From Pseudomonadota bacterium (GTDB lineage Bacteria; SAR324; XYD2-FULL-50-16; JAHJRI01), in assembly GCA_022360105.1 (NCBI GenBank), contig JAKSDL010000738.1, positions 1 to 5,585 of the forward strand: DNA of 5,585 nt, in the 5' to 3' direction. Below, in pieces: positions 4,608 through 5,585 of this stretch; positions within the stretch are counted from its first letter, which is position 1; the number at the start of each line of letters is the position of its first letter. The position numbers were made by a program, and so were the translations under genes. Under the pieces are notes generated by a model that was given only the letters and a program-made list of their open reading frames with translations, was not told the DNA's origin and searched no databases.

Positions 4608-5011
4608 GCTTGTTGGGATTTGATTAACTCCCAGAATGATCTTGGATCAACAACCATCATTTCATTCACGACTTTCAATTTTAGTACCTCTTTATCACCG
4701 GTAACAAACAGTTCTACGCCGCCATTCAACGCTGAATTAATAATAGGCACATCATCGTTGTCTTTGAGTTCTGGAATTGCTTTATCAAAAGTTTCAGACA
4801 TTAAACCTGTCTGTTTTAGAAAATCAAGTGACTCGGAAACAAGATTCTCTGAAAGCTTGATTTTTTCTTTGAGGATTCTTTCAAGTTCAACCAACAATGG
4901 CTTGGAGATGACCAGTTGGTGGAAAGACAATGTTTCCCGCAATACGTCAGAGCAGAGACCACGGGTTGCCAGAGCACTAACCAACACATTTGTGTCTAAA
5001 AATACTTTCAT
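4601..5011 (-). CDS. PIN-domain toxin of a type II toxin-antitoxin pair (COG1569-like)
   Basis: A complete 136-residue single PIN domain, presumably a Mg-dependent ribonuclease inhibited by the partner antitoxin. Visible active-site acids: D6 and N8 in the opening VFLDTNVLVSA, E42 and/or E44 in LLVELERIL, D86/D87 in DNDDVPIINSAL, and D106 in VTGDKEVL. The layout, including the DDVPIINSAL and FVTGDKEVL segments, matches the 'putative toxin component, PIN family' group (COG1569) better than short VapC proteins. Its ATG (5011-5009) overlaps the antitoxin TGA (5010-5008) in an ATGA, with no separate Shine-Dalgarno, so translation is probably coupled to the antitoxin. It is transcribed toward the lyase gene (convergent). 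All key residues are present, so it looks functional. RNA target unknown. Confidence 0.88.
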   Translation of the reverse strand: MKVFLDTNVLVSALATRGLCSDVLRETLSFHQLVISKPLLVELERILKEKIKLSENLVSESLDFLKQTGLMSETFDKAIPELKDNDDVPIINSALNGGVELFVTGDKEVLKLKVVNEMMVVDPRSFWELIKSQQAT

Positions 5012-5229
5012 GAAATCTGTGACATAATATCTTCATCTGTCAAATAACCACGTGCTTCAGCAAAAGGCATTATTCTCTTTCTTAAAGACTCGAATTTTTC
5101 AATATTCAGTTGCCGCCTTAACGCTTCTCTGGCTATTTCGCTACGATTACGTCCAGATCTTTTACTCGCTTCAGCTAAAAGACCTTCCAGGTCTTTGTCT
5201 AGCCTAATTGTAATTGATGTTGTTTTCAT
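5008..5229 (-). CDS. Ribbon-helix-helix (CopG/MetJ-like) antitoxin
   Basis: A complete 73-residue protein and first gene of the minus-strand toxin-antitoxin operon. Residues about 3-45 form a ribbon-helix-helix DNA-binding domain: strand TSITIRLDKDL, helix EGLLAEASKRSG, turn NRSE and helix IAREALRRQL. The C-terminal part (FESLRKRIMPFAEARGYLTDEDI) is the expected toxin-neutralising tail. Such proteins dimerise, bind the operon's operator and wrap around the PIN toxin to block it. The ATG at 5229 is right at the start of the RHH fold. Only a feeble GTAAGA precedes it, and the promoter at 5237-5265 would start transcription within a base or two of this ATG, so the message may be leaderless. Confidence 0.88.
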   Translation of the reverse strand: MKTTSITIRLDKDLEGLLAEASKRSGRNRSEIAREALRRQLNIEKFESLRKRIMPFAEARGYLTDEDIMSQIS

Positions 5230-5236
5230 GTCTTAC

Positions 5237-5265
5237 AATGTATTACATATGTTGTTGCCTGTCAA
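5237..5265 (-). promoter_or_regulatory. Promoter and operator of the toxin-antitoxin operon
   Basis: On the minus strand, TTGACA (5265-5260) is followed after exactly 17 bp by TACATT (5242-5237), a perfect -35 and a four-of-six -10. ATGTA-T-TACAT (5238-5248) is a dyad lying across the -10 box, and ACAA/TTGT (5235-5238, 5252-5255) form a second, offset pair. This fits repression by the RHH antitoxin, whose family binds short AT-rich repeats at its own promoter. Transcription should start near 5230. Confidence 0.55.
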
Positions 5266-5292
5266 TTTTTGGAGATCCCAACGCTGCTAATC

Positions 5293-5308
5293 AGCCGCGC
5301 GGCTTTTT
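5293..5308 (+). terminator. Short GC palindrome followed by T-run
   Basis: AGCCGCGCGGCT (5293-5304) is perfectly palindromic, giving a 4-bp stem with a GCGC loop, and runs into TTTTT (the last T of the stem and four more). It resembles a minimal plus-strand terminator, but no plus-strand gene leads into it; CAGCCG (5292-5297) can alternatively pair with CGGCTG (5313-5318). Probably a fragment of a larger structured element. Confidence 0.2.
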
Positions 5309-5327
5309 GCACCGGCTGAACTAGTTT

Positions 5328-5346
5328 GTGTACGCCCGGCATGGGC
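5328..5346 (+). mobile_element. Possible relic of a bacterial group II intron 5' end
   Basis: GTGTACGCCCGGCATGGGC resembles the 5' start of many bacterial group II introns (GTGYGCCC followed by GGCATGGG), including the small GCCC-GGCAT-GGGC hairpin. The complement of the preceding TAC is missing after GGGC, and no intron body, domain V or reverse transcriptase follows, so at most this is a truncated stub. The resemblance is from memory of the consensus and could be coincidental. Confidence 0.25.
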
Positions 5347-5393
5347 TAAGGCGCCACACAATTTAGGCGTATCGGTGGTTGTGGTTGCTCTTT

Positions 5394-5520
5394 AAAATCA
5401 GGTGACAGTATACCTATTTACAAAAATAAAATCAGGTAAAATCAGGTGACAGTATACCTATTTACAAAATCAGGTGACAGTATACCTATTTACAAAAATA
5501 AGTATACTGTCACCTGATTT
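5394..5520. repeat. Cluster of CAGGTGACAGTATACC repeats, three direct, one truncated, one inverted
   Basis: Three near-identical direct copies of about 32 bp lie at 5394-5426, 5438-5469 and 5466-5498 (core CAGGTGACAGTATACC then TATTTACAAAA). A truncated copy of the first ten bases (AAAATCAGGT) lies at 5428-5437. An inverted copy at 5496-5520 pairs with the third copy (5467-5491) over 25 bp with one mismatch (5486/5501) and a 4-nt loop. Copies two and three are 28 bp apart, copies one and two 44 bp. The layout is like REP/BIME palindromes mobilised by Y1-type (RAYT) transposases, but no transposase is in the window. Confidence 0.7.
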
Positions 5521-5585
5521 ACCAGTCATTAGAGCTGACATTTTTTGCAGCAACAGCAGATGAAACAAACTGATTTATGAATATG

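Larger units (their letters stand above)
5230..5585. other. Gene-free right end with repeat relics
   Basis: No coding region is supportable here. It holds the toxin-antitoxin promoter (5237-5265), a GC-rich palindrome followed by TTTTT (5293-5308), a segment like a group II intron 5' end (5328-5346), the repeat cluster (5394-5520), and 65 final bases in which I see nothing. The 5281-5380 part is GC-richer than its surroundings, as expected of inserted foreign DNA. Confidence 0.55.

Noticed and set aside
4560..5027. Plus-strand 155-codon open frame opposite the PIN toxin
   Set aside because: It is a mirror of the toxin gene with low-complexity Ser/Thr-rich translation; the minus-strand PIN and RHH proteins are clear family members.
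5394..5498. Direct repeats that might suggest a CRISPR array
   Set aside because: The copies abut or are separated by a truncated copy of themselves; there are no unique spacers of regular length, one copy is inverted, and no cas gene is present.

Overview
The window appears to come from a Gram-negative bacterium, probably an accessory stretch of a Desulfobacterota-like (deltaproteobacterial) genome. This is inferred from the style of the response regulator and of the PIN/RHH pair. The sequence has no marker gene, so the taxonomy is low confidence. No Bacteroidetes hallmarks (SusC/SusD, T9SS tail) are present on the secreted lyase. Base composition shifts along the window: the LacI gene is visibly GC-richer than the response regulator, the lyase and the toxin-antitoxin genes, which suggests mixed ancestry.

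Layout, left to right: (1) the 3' end of a hotdog-fold (YbgC/4HBT-like) thioesterase, 1-216 (+). (2) An AT-rich 515-base intergenic region with several dyads and a weak promoter. (3) A complete LacI/GalR-family repressor, 732-1781 (+), whose stop codon is embedded in a cre/LacI-type operator (1779-1792). (4) A complete NarL/FixJ response regulator without an adjacent kinase, 1875-2525 (+), with a short hairpin behind it. (5) A 429-base intergenic region carrying degenerate 7-bp repeats in inverted arrangement, a 12-bp perfect palindrome and a 12-bp perfect-stem hairpin in the leader of the next gene. (6) A secreted two-domain alginate lyase, CBM32 (F5/8 type C) plus PL7, 2955-4379 (+). (7) A hairpin and a 74-bp imperfect palindrome (REP/MITE-like). 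(8) A type II toxin-antitoxin operon on the minus strand, RHH antitoxin 5008-5229 followed by PIN-domain toxin 4601-5011 with a 4-nt ATGA overlap, and a good promoter that predicts a nearly leaderless mRNA. (9) A gene-free right end with a possible relic of a group II intron 5' end and a cluster of three direct, one truncated and one inverted copy of a CAGGTGACAGTATACC repeat.

Functionally, the two regulators and the lyase could form a polysaccharide-response unit: LacI regulator senses a sugar, response regulator relays an external cue, exported lyase cuts alginate. The only support is adjacency plus operator-like sites. There is no transporter, kinase or monomer catabolism gene in the window. 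The toxin-antitoxin pair lies between two palindromic repeat elements that share an AGGTGAC core, so the right third looks like a mobile or recently rearranged accessory island. No wholly new system is demonstrated. The best leads are the repeat elements around the TA pair, the operator on the LacI stop codon and the structured leader of the lyase.
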